NCBI GenBank assembly: GCA_016790695.1
Contig: JAEUOS010000145.1
Coordinates: 57,985-121,984 of the forward strand
Length of the DNA: 64,000 nucleotides
Direction: 5' to 3'
DNA from: Burkholderiales bacterium
GTDB lineage: Bacteria > Pseudomonadota > Gammaproteobacteria > Burkholderiales > JAEUOS01
Both the position numbers and the translations under genes were made by a program. Positions within the stretch are counted from its first letter, which is position 1; the number at the start of each line of letters is the position of its first letter. Under the pieces are notes generated by a model. That model was not told the origin of the DNA. It did not search any database and saw only the letters and a program-made list of their open reading frames with translations. Of the stretch, positions 17,977-29,802 are shown piece after piece.

Positions 17977-19752
17977 ATGGTTCGGGCGATGGCTGACGCG
18001 CCGGGCGCGAGCGCGCGCTATGTCGCGCTGGTTGTCGAGGACAACCCGATCGAGGCGCAGGTGCTGTGCCGGATCCTGCGCTCCTGCGGGTTCGCGCCGA
18101 CGCATGCCGCCGACGGCATGGCCGCGATCGAGATGTACCCGCGGGTGCAGCCCGACGTGGTGCTGCTCGACTACGCGATGCCGGTCATGAACGGCCGCGA
18201 GACGGCGCTGCGACTGCGTGCGCTCGACCCGACACGGTGGGTGCCGATCTGGTTCGTCACCGGCAACGAGGACACGGCCGAGGTCGCGGAGGCGATCGCG
18301 GCGGGCGCCGATGCCTACCTTCCCAAGCCGGTCAACGCGGCGATCCTCCGGGCGCACCTGTCGAACGCCGCGCGCTACACCGACATCCAGCGGCAGATGC
18401 GCGACCAGAACGGCGCGCTGAAGGCCTACTTCGAGGCCAGCGAGGCCGAGAACCGCGCGGCGCGGTCGATCATGCAGAAGCTGCTGCCGATCCAGACCGA
18501 GCACGGCGCCGTCCTGCGCACCTGGAACTCGCCGGCCTTCAAGTTCAGCGGCGACATCGTCATGGCCGAACGCTCCCCCGACGGTTCGCTGAAGGTGCTG
18601 CTCGCCGACGGCGTCGGTCACGGGCTGACCGCTGCGCTCAACGTGCTGCCGATCGGGCGCGCGTTCCAGTCGATGGCGCAGAAGGGCTTCGGACTGCCGG
18701 CGCTGGTCACCGAACTCAACCACACGATCCGGCGCGACCTGCCGTCGCACCGGTTCGTGGCGGTCACGCTGGTCAGCATCGACTCGATCGAGGGGCGCAT
18801 CGAGGTGTGGAACGGCGGCAATCCGCCGGTCCTGATGATCGATTCCGACGGCGCGGCGGTGGCGCGCTGGGACAGCACGCATCTGCCGCTCGGGGTGGTG
18901 GCCAGCGAGGATCTCGACAGTCGCCCGGACTACGTCCCGTTCCGCGACGACGTCCAGCTGTTCCTGTGCTCGGACGGCCTGATGGAGGCGGAGGCGGCCG
19001 ACGGCTCGGCGTTTGCGGAGGCCGGCGTGCTGCGCGCGTTTCGCGACTGGCCCGCCAAGGATCGCTTCGAGTCGGTGAAGATCGCCGTCGCCGACCACCT
19101 GGCCGGCGAGAGCGCGAAGGACGACATCACGATTGCCATCGTCGATTGCGGCGCCGAGCTGGAGCGTCGCACGCGCCGCAGCGCGGCGCGGACCGTGCCG
19201 CAGCAGGCCCTGGTGGTGCGGCCGCATGCCGCGTCGGGCGACTGGGAACTGCGGCTGCGCATCGGCGCGGAGCGCCTGACCCGGGTCGACATCATTCCGA
19301 TCCTGCAGGAGTTCATGTCGCGCTTGGACCCCGCAGGGGCGATCGACGAATCGACATTCCGCGTGCTGGCCGAGCTCTACGACAATGCGCTCGAGCACGG
19401 GCTGCTGGAACTCGATTCGCGCCTCAAGGAGGAAGCCAACGGGCATGTTGCGTACGCGCGCGAGCGCGAGCGGCGCCTGGCCCAGCTCGCCGACGGCGTG
19501 ATTCACATCGACGTGGCGCGCATCGAGACCGACGCCGGACCGAAGATGCGCATCCGGGTGAAGGACTCCGGCAAGGGATTCGACGAGCGCGCCTGGCGGC
19601 TCGACGCGGGAGCGCTGTTCCGGCGCGCCGACCGCGGCATCAGCCTCGTCGAGAGCCTGTGCGAGTCGGTCGAGTATCGCAACGGCGGCTCCGAGATCGA
19701 GGTGACGCGGGCGCTGCCGGCCGCCATGCCGGCACCGGAAGCGGTGCACTAG
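17977..19752 (+). CDS. REC-PP2C(SpoIIE)-HATPase partner-switch regulator
   Basis: This protein has 591 residues from ATG 17977 (an alternative ATG lies at 17989). In order it has a receiver (Asp65 in LLDYAMPVMNG, Lys in PKPV), a short coiled linker, a SpoIIE/PP2C phosphatase (SGDIVMAE, LLADGVGHG, LCSDGLMEA, DDITIAIVD metal-site motifs) and a C-terminal RsbW-like ATPase (ELYDNALEHG, KDSGKGFD, RGISLVESL). The architecture matches P. aeruginosa HsbR, which controls the STAS protein HsbA. The likely job is to set the phosphorylation state of the STAS protein encoded just upstream in response to phosphorylation of its receiver, perhaps by CheA or the kinases at 1-5 kb. It is the last gene of the chemotaxis operon. 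Confidence 0.92.
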   Translation: MVRAMADAPGASARYVALVVEDNPIEAQVLCRILRSCGFAPTHAADGMAAIEMYPRVQPDVVLLDYAMPVMNGRETALRLRALDPTRWVPIWFVTGNEDTAEVAEAIAAGADAYLPKPVNAAILRAHLSNAARYTDIQRQMRDQNGALKAYFEASEAENRAARSIMQKLLPIQTEHGAVLRTWNSPAFKFSGDIVMAERSPDGSLKVLLADGVGHGLTAALNVLPIGRAFQSMAQKGFGLPALVTELNHTIRRDLPSHRFVAVTLVSIDSIEGRIEVWNGGNPPVLMIDSDGAAVARWDSTHLPLGVVASEDLDSRPDYVPFRDDVQLFLCSDGLMEAEAADGSAFAEAGVLRAFRDWPAKDRFESVKIAVADHLAGESAKDDITIAIVDCGAELERRTRRSAARTVPQQALVVRPHAASGDWELRLRIGAERLTRVDIIPILQEFMSRLDPAGAIDESTFRVLAELYDNALEHGLLELDSRLKEEANGHVAYARERERRLAQLADGVIHIDVARIETDAGPKMRIRVKDSGKGFDERAWRLDAGALFRRADRGISLVESLCESVEYRNGGSEIEVTRALPAAMPAPEAVH

Positions 19753-19834
19753 CCGGGTGCGTCGGCCCGCGGCCTGCAGCCGCGGCGACTGATCCGGGCT
19801 GGCGCGGCACGGGTGCCGCACGCAGGCGTCAAGT

Positions 19835-19843
19835 TGGTATACT
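19835..19843 (+). promoter_or_regulatory. Extended -10 promoter candidate for scpB-rluB
   Basis: TGGTATACT is an extended -10 element (TGn + TATACT) in the 284-bp gap between the chemotaxis operon and scpB. No clear -35 is visible, which is normal for extended -10 promoters. The remainder of the gap holds no other element I can recognise and no convincing gene; the frame upstream of the scpB start is open but has unlike codon content. Confidence 0.45.
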
Positions 19844-20036
19844 TCGGCCGGCAAGCAGATGAAGCGCCCCGGCTTGTATCCGCGAATCGGTCGGCATGGG
19901 CCCGTGCCCCCGGCTTGAATGCGGAACCGCTTGCGACTGCAGTGCATTCCGGGCCGGCGCGCACCTCCAATTTCGCACCTTCACAGGGCATCGTTGCCAT
20001 TCCTGGGCCGCGGCGCGGCAGGAACGGCCAGATCGC

Positions 20037-20579
20037 GTGAACACCACCGAAGCAAAGGGTATCTTGGAAGCAGCGCTGCTGACGGCCGGCGCCCCGCTTT
20101 CGATCAGCGAGCTGCGCCGCCTGTTCGACGACCAGGTCGGCGCCGACACGGTGCGCGCGCTGCTCGAGGAATTGCGGGTCGACTGGGGCGGGCGCAGTGT
20201 GGAACTGGTCGCGCTGGCCTCGGGATGGCGCTTCCTGTCGCGACCCGAGTATGCGCAGTACCTGGCCAAGCTCAATCCCGACCGCACGCCCCGCTATTCC
20301 CGCGCGGTTCTGGAGACCCTGGCGATCATCGCCTACCGCCAGCCGGTCACCCGGGGCGACATCGAGGACATCCGCGGTGTGGCGGTGTCGCCGCAGATCA
20401 TCAAGACGCTCGAGGAGCGCGGCTGGATCGACACGGTCGGCCATCGCGATGCGCCGGGCAAGCCCGCCTTGTTCGGAACGACCAAGGCGTTCCTCGACGA
20501 TCTGGGCCTGGTTTCGCTCGAGCAGTTGCCGCCGATGGAGGAGATCGAGAAAGTGATGGATCTGGCAGATGCATCCTGA
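20037..20579 (+). CDS. scpB: Chromosome segregation/condensation protein ScpB
   Basis: The open frame extends upstream to 19896, but homology-like sequence begins at GTG 20037 ([21 protein letters not shown]), giving 180 residues. Two winged-helix domains are recognisable, with the signature [19 protein letters not shown] and [15 protein letters not shown]. ScpB is the kite subunit of the SMC-ScpAB complex that organises the nucleoid; scpA is not in the window. The last 11 bp overlap the start of rluB, so the two are coupled. This scpB-rluB pairing is common in proteobacteria. Confidence 0.94.
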   Translation: MNTTEAKGILEAALLTAGAPLSISELRRLFDDQVGADTVRALLEELRVDWGGRSVELVALASGWRFLSRPEYAQYLAKLNPDRTPRYSRAVLETLAIIAYRQPVTRGDIEDIRGVAVSPQIIKTLEERGWIDTVGHRDAPGKPALFGTTKAFLDDLGLVSLEQLPPMEEIEKVMDLADAS

Positions 20580-21930
20580 TACAGACGCCGGCGCGTCCGG
20601 CGAGGCGCCCGGCGCGGCGTCGAGTCCGGCAACCGGGACGGAGCCGCCGGCCGCGCCCGCGGCGGGCCCCGAGAAGAAGCGGCGCCGCAATCGACGGCGC
20701 GGCAAGGGAGGCGCCAAGGCGGCGGCGACTGGCGCGGCGGCGGGTGCGCCGCGTCCGGCGGGGCCGGAGCGCGCGACGCCCGGCGGTGACGATTTCAAGC
20801 TGCAGAAGCTGCTCGCCGAGGCCGGCCTGGGATCGCGCCGCGACATGGAGGAGGCGATCACCGCCGGTAGGGTGAGCGTCAACGGCAAGATCGCCACGCT
20901 GGGGCAGCGCATCACCCGTCGGGACGTGGTCCGGGTCGACGGCAAGCCGATCCGGCTCAAGAGCGGGCGCGACGCGCCGGAGGTGCTGATCTATCACAAG
21001 CCGCCGGGCGAGATCGTCAGCCACGATGATCCGGAGGGACGGCCGACCGTGTTCGACAACCTGCCCGCGCCGAAGTCCGGCCGCTGGGTGGCGGTCGGGC
21101 GGCTCGACTTCAATACCGAGGGCCTGCTGATCCTGACCAATTCCGGCGATCTGGCCAACCGTCTCATGCATCCGCGCTACGAAGTCGAACGCGAGTACTC
21201 GGTGCGGGTGGTCGGCGAACTCACCGATGAGCAGACCGATGCGCTGCTTGACGGTGTCGATCTCGAGGACGGGCCGGCACGGTTCATGAAGCTCGAGGAG
21301 GGCGAATTCAGCGACGAGGGCCCCGGCGTCAATCGCTGGTACCGCGTGATGATCCGCGAGGGGCGCAACCGCGAGGTGCGGCGCATGTTCGAGGCGCTCG
21401 GCGTGCAGGTGAGCCGGCTGATTCGCACCCGCTTCGGCCCGATTCCGTTGCCGCGCGGATTGCGGCGCGGTCAGGCGCGGGCGCTGACCGCGCTGGAGGT
21501 CAAGGAACTCCTGAAGGGCGCGCCGTCCGGCAGCGCCGCGGAAGGAGGGCAGGCGCCGGGTGCCGGCGGCGGCAAGGGCCGTCAGAAGGTCCGCGGCAAC
21601 GCCGGCGGCGCCGGTCGCAAGGGCAAGGACGGCGCGGCGCCACGGACGGCGCCGGGGCGCGGCACCGGCAAGCAGCCCGGCCGGCGCAAGCCGCCCGGCG
21701 GCCCCGGAACGCGCGGTGTGCCCGGCAAGGCGCCCGGGGCCAAGCGCCGGGGTGCCAAGCGCGGCGGGATCGACCGCAGTGCGCTGACCCTCGACGGCCG
21801 ACGCGTCGTCCGGCCGCGTCGGCGCGACGACGACGAATACGCACCGCCGCCGCCGCCGATGCCGGTGATCACTCACCGCCGCTCCCGGCTGAAGTCCATC
21901 GTCCCGCCGGAGCCGCCGCAGGAAGGCTGA
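20569..21930 (+). CDS. rluB: 23S rRNA pseudouridine synthase RluB
   Basis: This 453-residue protein has an S4 RNA-binding domain (about 75-125, [15 protein letters not shown]) and an RsuA/RluB catalytic domain with Asp180 in [18 protein letters not shown], plus [12 protein letters not shown]. It isomerises a uridine in 23S rRNA (U2605 in E. coli numbering). The first 70 residues are Ala/Pro-rich with a basic [13 protein letters not shown] block. The last 130 are a Gly/Ala/Lys/Arg low-complexity tail, so the protein is much longer than the roughly 290-residue core. The tails probably bind RNA without a fixed fold. Confidence 0.93.
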   Translation: MHPDTDAGASGEAPGAASSPATGTEPPAAPAAGPEKKRRRNRRRGKGGAKAAATGAAAGAPRPAGPERATPGGDDFKLQKLLAEAGLGSRRDMEEAITAGRVSVNGKIATLGQRITRRDVVRVDGKPIRLKSGRDAPEVLIYHKPPGEIVSHDDPEGRPTVFDNLPAPKSGRWVAVGRLDFNTEGLLILTNSGDLANRLMHPRYEVEREYSVRVVGELTDEQTDALLDGVDLEDGPARFMKLEEGEFSDEGPGVNRWYRVMIREGRNREVRRMFEALGVQVSRLIRTRFGPIPLPRGLRRGQARALTALEVKELLKGAPSGSAAEGGQAPGAGGGKGRQKVRGNAGGAGRKGKDGAAPRTAPGRGTGKQPGRRKPPGGPGTRGVPGKAPGAKRRGAKRGGIDRSALTLDGRRVVRPRRRDDDEYAPPPPPMPVITHRRSRLKSIVPPEPPQEG

Positions 21931-21962
21931 CGGCCGAAGCGGGTGCATTTTGCGCCCGCTTC

Positions 21963-21971
21963 TGCTATACT
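21963..21971 (+). promoter_or_regulatory. Extended -10 promoter candidate for rimP-nusA-infB operon
   Basis: TGCTATACT in the gap after rluB is an extended -10 motif. Transcription from it would start near 21978 and give a leader of about 140 nt before rimP, containing two hairpins, the second followed by a T-run. No convincing -35 is seen. Confidence 0.5.
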
Positions 21972-22030
21972 TTTAAGGCTTGGCTGCGTGCTTGTGCCCG
22001 GACGGGGTGCGGTGGCAGCATAGAACGGCG

Positions 22031-22082
22031 TGCCGGGGGTTCCGGCATGGCTTTCAAATGGGCGTTTCGCCCATTTTTTGTT
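22031..22082 (+). terminator. Two-hairpin leader with intrinsic terminator before rimP
   Basis: Positions 22031-22047 form a 6-bp hairpin (TGCCGG/CCGGCA). Positions 22056-22076 form a perfect 9-bp stem with a 3-nt TTT loop, running into TTTTTTG. The second is a classical rho-independent terminator, but it lies upstream of rimP and downstream of the candidate promoter. It therefore looks like an attenuator of the rimP-truB operon, comparable in position to the rimP leader described in other proteobacteria. Alternatively it simply ends rluB transcription. Confidence 0.7.
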
Positions 22083-22121
22083 TGTGCCTTTGATGTTGCC
22101 GCCCGTGGCGCGCGGCGTGGG

Positions 22122-22604
22122 ATGGACATGGACGTGACGGCGCTCTTTGCGAGCACGGTCGAGGGGCTGGGTTACGAGCTGGTCGAGGTGGAGCGGTCCA
22201 ACCGCGGCCGGTTCCTGCGCGTGTTCATCGACCTGCCCGACACCGGCGTGCGGCCGCGGGGCAGGCGCGCGGCGGGCATCACCGTCGACGACTGCGAGAA
22301 GGTGAGCCGGCAGCTCACCTACGTCCTGACGGTCGAGAACGTCGACTACGACCGCCTCGAGGTGTCGTCGCCGGGCCTGGACCGGCCGCTGACCAAGGAG
22401 ACCGATTTCGCGCGGTTCGAGGGGCACGAGGTCAGCGTCAAGCTGCGCGCACCGCTGGGCGGGGCGCACGGGGTGCGCAAGAATTTCACGGGCGTGGCGC
22501 GCGTGCGCGACGGCCGGCCGGCGCTGGAAGTCGACGGCGAAATCATCGAGCTGGACTTCGCGCGCATCGACCGTGCGCGCCTGGTGCCGGTGATCGAGTT
22601 CTAG
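22122..22604 (+). CDS. rimP: Ribosome maturation factor RimP
   Basis: The frame is open from 22047, but that ATG lies just before the terminator hairpin. ATG 22122 ([21 protein letters not shown]) fits the family start and gives 160 residues; ATG 22128 is an alternative. The RimP features [31 protein letters not shown] and [12 protein letters not shown] are present. It assists 30S subunit maturation. nusA follows 13 bp after the stop, in the conserved rimP-nusA-infB order. Confidence 0.94.
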   Translation: MDMDVTALFASTVEGLGYELVEVERSNRGRFLRVFIDLPDTGVRPRGRRAAGITVDDCEKVSRQLTYVLTVENVDYDRLEVSSPGLDRPLTKETDFARFEGHEVSVKLRAPLGGAHGVRKNFTGVARVRDGRPALEVDGEIIELDFARIDRARLVPVIEF

Positions 22605-22617
22605 AGGAAGAGTGGTC

Positions 22618-24102
22618 ATGAGCAAGGAAATCCTGATGTTGGCCGACGCGCTGGCGCGCGAGAAGAACGTGGCGCGCGAGGTGGTCTTCACCGCGCTCGA
22701 GCAGGCGATCGCGTCGGCGACGAAGAAGCGCTTCAAGGGCGACGCCGACGTCCGGGTGGCCATCGACCGCGAGACCGGCGAGCACGAGGCGTTCCGGCGC
22801 TGGCAGGTGGTCTACGAGCCCGACCTCGAGAGCGAGGACAACCAGATCGGGATCACCGACGCGCGCGACGAGGACCCCGAGGTGCAGATCGGGGACTACA
22901 TCGAGGAGGAGCTCGAGCCGATCGAGTTCGGCCGGATCGGGGCGCAGGCGGCGAAGCAGACCATCCTGCAGAAGATCCGCGACGCCGAGCGCGATCAGAT
23001 CCTCAATGACTTCCTGGAACGCAACGAGAAGCTCATCAACGGCACCGTCAAGCGGGTGGAGAACCACCGGGTGCTGATCGAGTCCGGGCGCGTCGAGGCG
23101 GCGCTGCCGCGCGACCAGATGATCCCCAAGGAGATGTTCCGGGTGGGCGACCGGATCCGCGCCTACATCCACAAGATCGACCGTACCCAGCGCGGCCCGG
23201 CCGTGATCGTCTCGCGCACCTCGCCGGAATTCATCAAGGCGCTGTTCGAACTCGAGGTGCCCGAGATCGAGGAAGGGCTTCTGGAGATCAAGTCGGCGGC
23301 GCGCGACCCCGGCGTGCGCGCCAAGATCGCGGTGTTCACCAATGACCGCCGCATCGATCCGATCGGCACCTGCGTCGGCATGCGCGGCTCGCGGGTGCAG
23401 GCGGTCACCAACGAGCTGGCCGGCGAGCGCGTCGACATCATCATCTGGTCGGCCGATCCCGCGCAGTTCGTCATCGGTGCGCTGGCGCCGGCCGCGGTGT
23501 CGTCGATCGTGGTCGACGAGGAGAAGCACTCGATGGACGTGGTGGTCGACGAGGAGAACCTCGCGATCGCCATCGGACGGGGCGGGCAGAACGTGCGCCT
23601 CGCGTCCGAGCTCACCGGCTGGGAAATCAACCTGATGACCGTCGAGGAGTCGAAGAAGAAGCAGGAGGAGGAGACCGCCGCGATCCGCAAGCTGTTCATG
23701 GAGCGCCTCGATGTCGACGACGAGGTCGCGGACATCCTGATCGCCGAGGGCTTCTCGACGCTCGAGGAGGTTGCCTACGTGCCGCTGAACGAGATGCTCG
23801 AGATCGAGGCGTTCGACGAGGACACGGTCAACGAGCTGCGCACGCGCGCGCGCAACGCGCTGCTCACCGAGGCGATCGCGTCGGAGGAGTCGCTCGGCGA
23901 GGTCAGCGAGGACCTCCTCAATCTCGAGGGCATGACGCGGGAGCTGGCGGCCAAGCTCGCCAAGGCAGGCATCAAGACCCGGGACGATCTGGCTGAACTC
24001 GCGGTCGACGAACTCGTCGAGATCGACCCGATCGACCAGGGCGCGGCCAAGGCGCTCATCATGAAGGCCCGTGAACACTGGTTTGCGGAGGAGCAGAAAT
24101 AG
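22618..24102 (+). CDS. nusA: Transcription termination/antitermination factor NusA
   Basis: ATG 22618 has GAGGAAG upstream and is preferred over the in-frame GTG 22612, giving 494 residues. It has the N-terminal RNA-polymerase-binding domain (1-125), S1 (about 130-200, [18 protein letters not shown]), two KH domains (about 205-345, [18 protein letters not shown] and [15 protein letters not shown]) and two acidic C-terminal repeats (about 360-494, typical of proteobacteria). It modulates pausing, termination and rRNA antitermination. Because it sits behind a predicted attenuator it may regulate its own operon. Confidence 0.97.
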   Translation: MSKEILMLADALAREKNVAREVVFTALEQAIASATKKRFKGDADVRVAIDRETGEHEAFRRWQVVYEPDLESEDNQIGITDARDEDPEVQIGDYIEEELEPIEFGRIGAQAAKQTILQKIRDAERDQILNDFLERNEKLINGTVKRVENHRVLIESGRVEAALPRDQMIPKEMFRVGDRIRAYIHKIDRTQRGPAVIVSRTSPEFIKALFELEVPEIEEGLLEIKSAARDPGVRAKIAVFTNDRRIDPIGTCVGMRGSRVQAVTNELAGERVDIIIWSADPAQFVIGALAPAAVSSIVVDEEKHSMDVVVDEENLAIAIGRGGQNVRLASELTGWEINLMTVEESKKKQEEETAAIRKLFMERLDVDDEVADILIAEGFSTLEEVAYVPLNEMLEIEAFDEDTVNELRTRARNALLTEAIASEESLGEVSEDLLNLEGMTRELAAKLAKAGIKTRDDLAELAVDELVEIDPIDQGAAKALIMKAREHWFAEEQK

Positions 24103-24189
24103 CCGGCGGCGCCGCAGCAGCACCCGACGTGACGACCACCGGCAACAACGCTCGACCAGAAGACGCGCATCCGCGAAAGAAAGACTGCA

Positions 24190-26973
<2,784 letters not shown>

Positions 26974-27037
26974 GGTGCGATCGCGCCGGCGACTCGGCGC
27001 GATCGACCCGACGGCGCCTGCGCGCACGCGAACAGCC

Positions 27038-27409
27038 ATGAAGCACCAACACCGCGGTTTCGCCCGTTCGGACCGGGTCGCCGAGCAGATCCGCCGCGAC
27101 CTGGCCGAGATCCTGCGTTCCGAGCTCAAGGATCCCCGCATCGGCATGATCAGCCTGTCGGCCGTCGAGGTTTCGCCGGATTACGCCCATGCGACCGTGT
27201 ACTTCACCACCCTGACCGATCATTCGGCGATCGCCGAGATCCAGAAGGGCCTGTCCAAGGCGGCGGGATTCCTGCGCGTCCAGCTGGGCCGCCGCATCAA
27301 GATCCACCAGGTGCCGGAGCTGCATTTCAAGTTCGATCAGAGCCTGGAGCGCGGCATCCGGCTGTCGCGCCTGATCGACGAGGCCAACGCGACGCGTGGC
27401 GGGGACTGA
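27038..27409 (+). CDS. rbfA: Ribosome-binding factor A
   Basis: ATG 27038 gives 123 residues starting MKHQHRGFARSDRVAEQI, matching the family start; the open frame upstream is a shadow of the infB end. RbfA motifs ELKDPRIGMISLSAVEVSPDY and ATVYFTTL are present. It binds 30S subunits and supports late 16S maturation and cold growth. Its last 14 bp overlap the GTG start of truB, indicating translational coupling. Confidence 0.95.
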   Translation: MKHQHRGFARSDRVAEQIRRDLAEILRSELKDPRIGMISLSAVEVSPDYAHATVYFTTLTDHSAIAEIQKGLSKAAGFLRVQLGRRIKIHQVPELHFKFDQSLERGIRLSRLIDEANATRGGD

Positions 27410-28316
27410 ACCGCGCCGACGCGCGCCACGCCGGCGCGTCGATGGCGTGCTGCTGCTCGACAAGGCGGCCGGCCCGAGCTCGAACCAGTGTCTTGGCCGC
27501 GCGAAGTGGCTGTTCGGCGCGGCCAAGGCGGGCCACACGGGCACGCTCGATCCCTTCGCCACCGGACTGCTGCCGGTGGCCTTCGGCGAGGCGACGAAAT
27601 TCTCCCAGGGCCTGCTCGATGCCGACAAGACCTACGCGGCGACCATGCGACTGGGCATCGTCACCAGCACCGGCGATCCCGAGGGCGAGGTGCTCGCGCG
27701 TGCACCGGTCGAGGCCGACGCGGCCGCGGTCGCCGCCGTGCTGGCGCGATTTCGCGGTGAATCCGAGCAGGTCCCGCCGATGCACTCGGCGCTCAAGCGA
27801 GACGGCCGGCCGCTCTACGAGTACGCGCGCGCCGGATTGACGCTCGAGCGGGCGCCGCGGCGCATCCGGATCGAGTCGATCGAACTGCTGGCATTCGATG
27901 GTCTGACGGCGCGGTTCCGCGTGCGCTGCAGCAAGGGAACGTACGTCCGCACCCTGGCCGAGGACATCGGCCGGGCGCTCGGGTGCGGCGCCCACCTGGC
28001 GGCGCTGCGCCGCGAGGCGGTCGGCGCCCTCGACGTCGCGTCTGCGCGCACGCTCGATGCCATCGAGGCGATGCCGGCGGCGACACGCGACGACCTGCTC
28101 CTGCCGGTCGATGCCCTCGTCGCCGACCTGCCGCGTGTGTGCCTGTCGGAGGGCGAGGCGGACCGGCTGCGGCACGGTCAGGCGGTCGCGCGTCCCGAAC
28201 GCGGACCGGGCGCGGGCGAGCCGGCGCGCGCCTATGACGCGCACGGGCGCTTCCTCGGCCTGGTGATCGGCAGCGCGGACGCGCTGCGGCCGCTGCGGCT
28301 GCGCGGTGCCGACTGA
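27396..28316 (+). CDS. truB: tRNA pseudouridine(55) synthase TruB
   Basis: This 306-residue protein starts at GTG 27396 inside the end of rbfA. The catalytic Asp52 lies in KAGHTGTLDPFATGLLP. Other family motifs are DKTYAATMRLG, PPMHSALKRDGRPLYEYAR and CSKGTYVRTLAEDIG, and a C-terminal PUA-like segment follows. It makes pseudouridine 55 in the T-loop of tRNAs. The gene ends the operon: its TGA is immediately followed by the stop of the minus-strand response regulator (TGATCA at 28314-28319), leaving no room for a separate terminator. Confidence 0.96.
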   Translation: MAGTEPRRRAPRRRVDGVLLLDKAAGPSSNQCLGRAKWLFGAAKAGHTGTLDPFATGLLPVAFGEATKFSQGLLDADKTYAATMRLGIVTSTGDPEGEVLARAPVEADAAAVAAVLARFRGESEQVPPMHSALKRDGRPLYEYARAGLTLERAPRRIRIESIELLAFDGLTARFRVRCSKGTYVRTLAEDIGRALGCGAHLAALRREAVGALDVASARTLDAIEAMPAATRDDLLLPVDALVADLPRVCLSEGEADRLRHGQAVARPERGPGAGEPARAYDAHGRFLGLVIGSADALRPLRLRGAD

Positions 28317-28703
28317 TCAGGCCGGGGCCGCGAAGACCTCGCCGAGGACGCGCTGCAGATCGGCCAGGCGGACCGGCTTGACGAGATAGGCGTCGGCGCC
28401 TGCCTCGCGACACCGCGCGCGAACCGTCTCGTCGGCGTGCGACGTGAGCGCGACGATCCGCGCCGGACGCGGCGGGGCCAGCGCGCGGATCGCGCGGATC
28501 GCGTCCAGACCGCCCAGGCGCGGCATTTCGAGATCCATCAGCACCAGATCGACGTGGTTGGCCGCGACGTGATCAAGCGCCTGCTGCCCGTCCTCGACGG
28601 CGGTCACCACGAGACCTTCGCGCTTGAGCATCAGCGCGGCGAGCTTGCGGCTGGCCTCGTCGTCGTCGGCGGCGAGTGCCGCGCAACCCGCCCAGGCGCT
28701 CAT
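28317..28703 (-). CDS. Single-domain response regulator coupled to hemH
   Basis: Its ATG (28703) overlaps the hemH stop in an ATGA, giving 128 residues. It is a lone receiver domain: acidic DDDEASRKLAALML, phospho-acceptor Asp in LVLMDLEMPRLGG, Thr/Ser in ALTSH and Lys in VKPVR. There is no output domain. The pattern ALTSHADETVRARCREAGADAYLVKPV resembles receivers found in hybrid kinases and phosphorelays. A link to heme synthesis is suggested only by the coupling. The kinase partner is unknown. Confidence 0.88.
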   Translation of the reverse strand: MSAWAGCAALAADDDEASRKLAALMLKREGLVVTAVEDGQQALDHVAANHVDLVLMDLEMPRLGGLDAIRAIRALAPPRPARIVALTSHADETVRARCREAGADAYLVKPVRLADLQRVLGEVFAAPA

Positions 28704-29794
28704 TGCGCCGCTCCGAGCGCGCGCGCGCGCTCGCGCGATGCCGCGCGGTCCGCGTCGTCCTCGGCCGGGCGTGCCAGGGCGGCGAGGTGCGGTGCGACGA
28801 TGTCGGCCAGGGCGCGGAGCCAGTCCTCGCGCTCGTTCAGGCACGGGATGTAGGTGTACGCGCCGCCGCCGGCTGCTTGATAGGCTTGCTTGCCTTCCAT
28901 CGCGATCTCTTCCAGGGTTTCGAGGCAGTCGCTGGTGAAGCCCGGGCAGACGACATCCAGGCGCGCCAGTTTACGGGAGCCGAGCTCGATCAGCGTGTCC
29001 TGCGTGTAGGGTTTCAGCCATTCCGCCCGGCCGAAGCGCGACTGGAAGGTTGCGCGCCAGGCGTCATCGGCGAGGCCGAGCGCGGTCGCGAGCAGGCGCG
29101 CGGTCTTCAGGCACAGGCAGTGATACGGATCGCCCTGATCGAGCGTCCGGCGCGGAACCCCGTGAAAGCTCATCACCAGCACGTCGGGCGCGCCGCCCGC
29201 GCGCGCCCAATGCTCGCGCACGGAAGCGGCCAGCGCGGCGATGTAGGCCGGGTGGTCGTGGAACCCACGCACGAAGTCGAACGCCGGGAGATTGCGGGTG
29301 CGGCCGCCCCACGCGGCGACGGCGTCGAACACGCTGGCGGTGGTGCTTGCGGCATATTGCGGGTACAGCGGAATCACGATGACGCGGTCGCAGCCCCGTG
29401 CGGTGAGGGAGTCGAGCGCGGTGGCGATCGACGGATTGCCATAGCGCATGCCGATGACGACGTCGCAGTCGGTCACGCCGCGCGCCTGCAGCACCTCGGC
29501 CAGCAGGCGGCCCTGGCGTTCGGTATGGACCAGGAGCGGCGAACCCGCCGCGGTCCAGATCTCGCGGTACTTCGCCGCCGACCGCCGCGGCCGGACATTG
29601 AGGATGACGCCGTGCAGAATCGGCCACCACACCAGCCGCGGAATCTCGACGACGCGCCGGTCCGACAGGAACTGCCGCAGGTAGCGGCGCACCGCCGACG
29701 GTGTCGGCGCGTCGGGCGTTCCGAGGTTGGCGAGCAGGATGCCGACGCGCGCCGGGGAACCATGCCGGTACGCCGGCGCGGCGGAATGCGCCAT
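28700..29794 (-). CDS. hemH: Ferrochelatase
   Basis: This 364-residue class I ferrochelatase inserts ferrous iron into protoporphyrin IX, the last step of protoheme synthesis. Motifs are VGILLANLGTPDAPTP, the YPQYAASTTASV loop, catalytic His in VMSFHGVP and the C-terminal CPGFTSDCLETLEEI. It lies 8 bp behind hrcA and is coupled at its end to a receiver-domain gene, so the three form one transcript. The last 30 residues are a charged Ala/Arg/Asp tail beyond the family core. Confidence 0.96.
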   Translation of the reverse strand: MAHSAAPAYRHGSPARVGILLANLGTPDAPTPSAVRRYLRQFLSDRRVVEIPRLVWWPILHGVILNVRPRRSAAKYREIWTAAGSPLLVHTERQGRLLAEVLQARGVTDCDVVIGMRYGNPSIATALDSLTARGCDRVIVIPLYPQYAASTTASVFDAVAAWGGRTRNLPAFDFVRGFHDHPAYIAALAASVREHWARAGGAPDVLVMSFHGVPRRTLDQGDPYHCLCLKTARLLATALGLADDAWRATFQSRFGRAEWLKPYTQDTLIELGSRKLARLDVVCPGFTSDCLETLEEIAMEGKQAYQAAGGGAYTYIPCLNEREDWLRALADIVAPHLAALARPAEDDADRAASRERARALGAAQ

Positions 29795-29802
29795 CGCGCG
29801 GG

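Noticed and set aside
16486..19947. A 1153-codon minus-strand open frame opposite cheB and the partner-switch genes
   Set aside because: It is a shadow of the plus-strand genes; its composition is Arg/His/Ala-rich without domain motifs.
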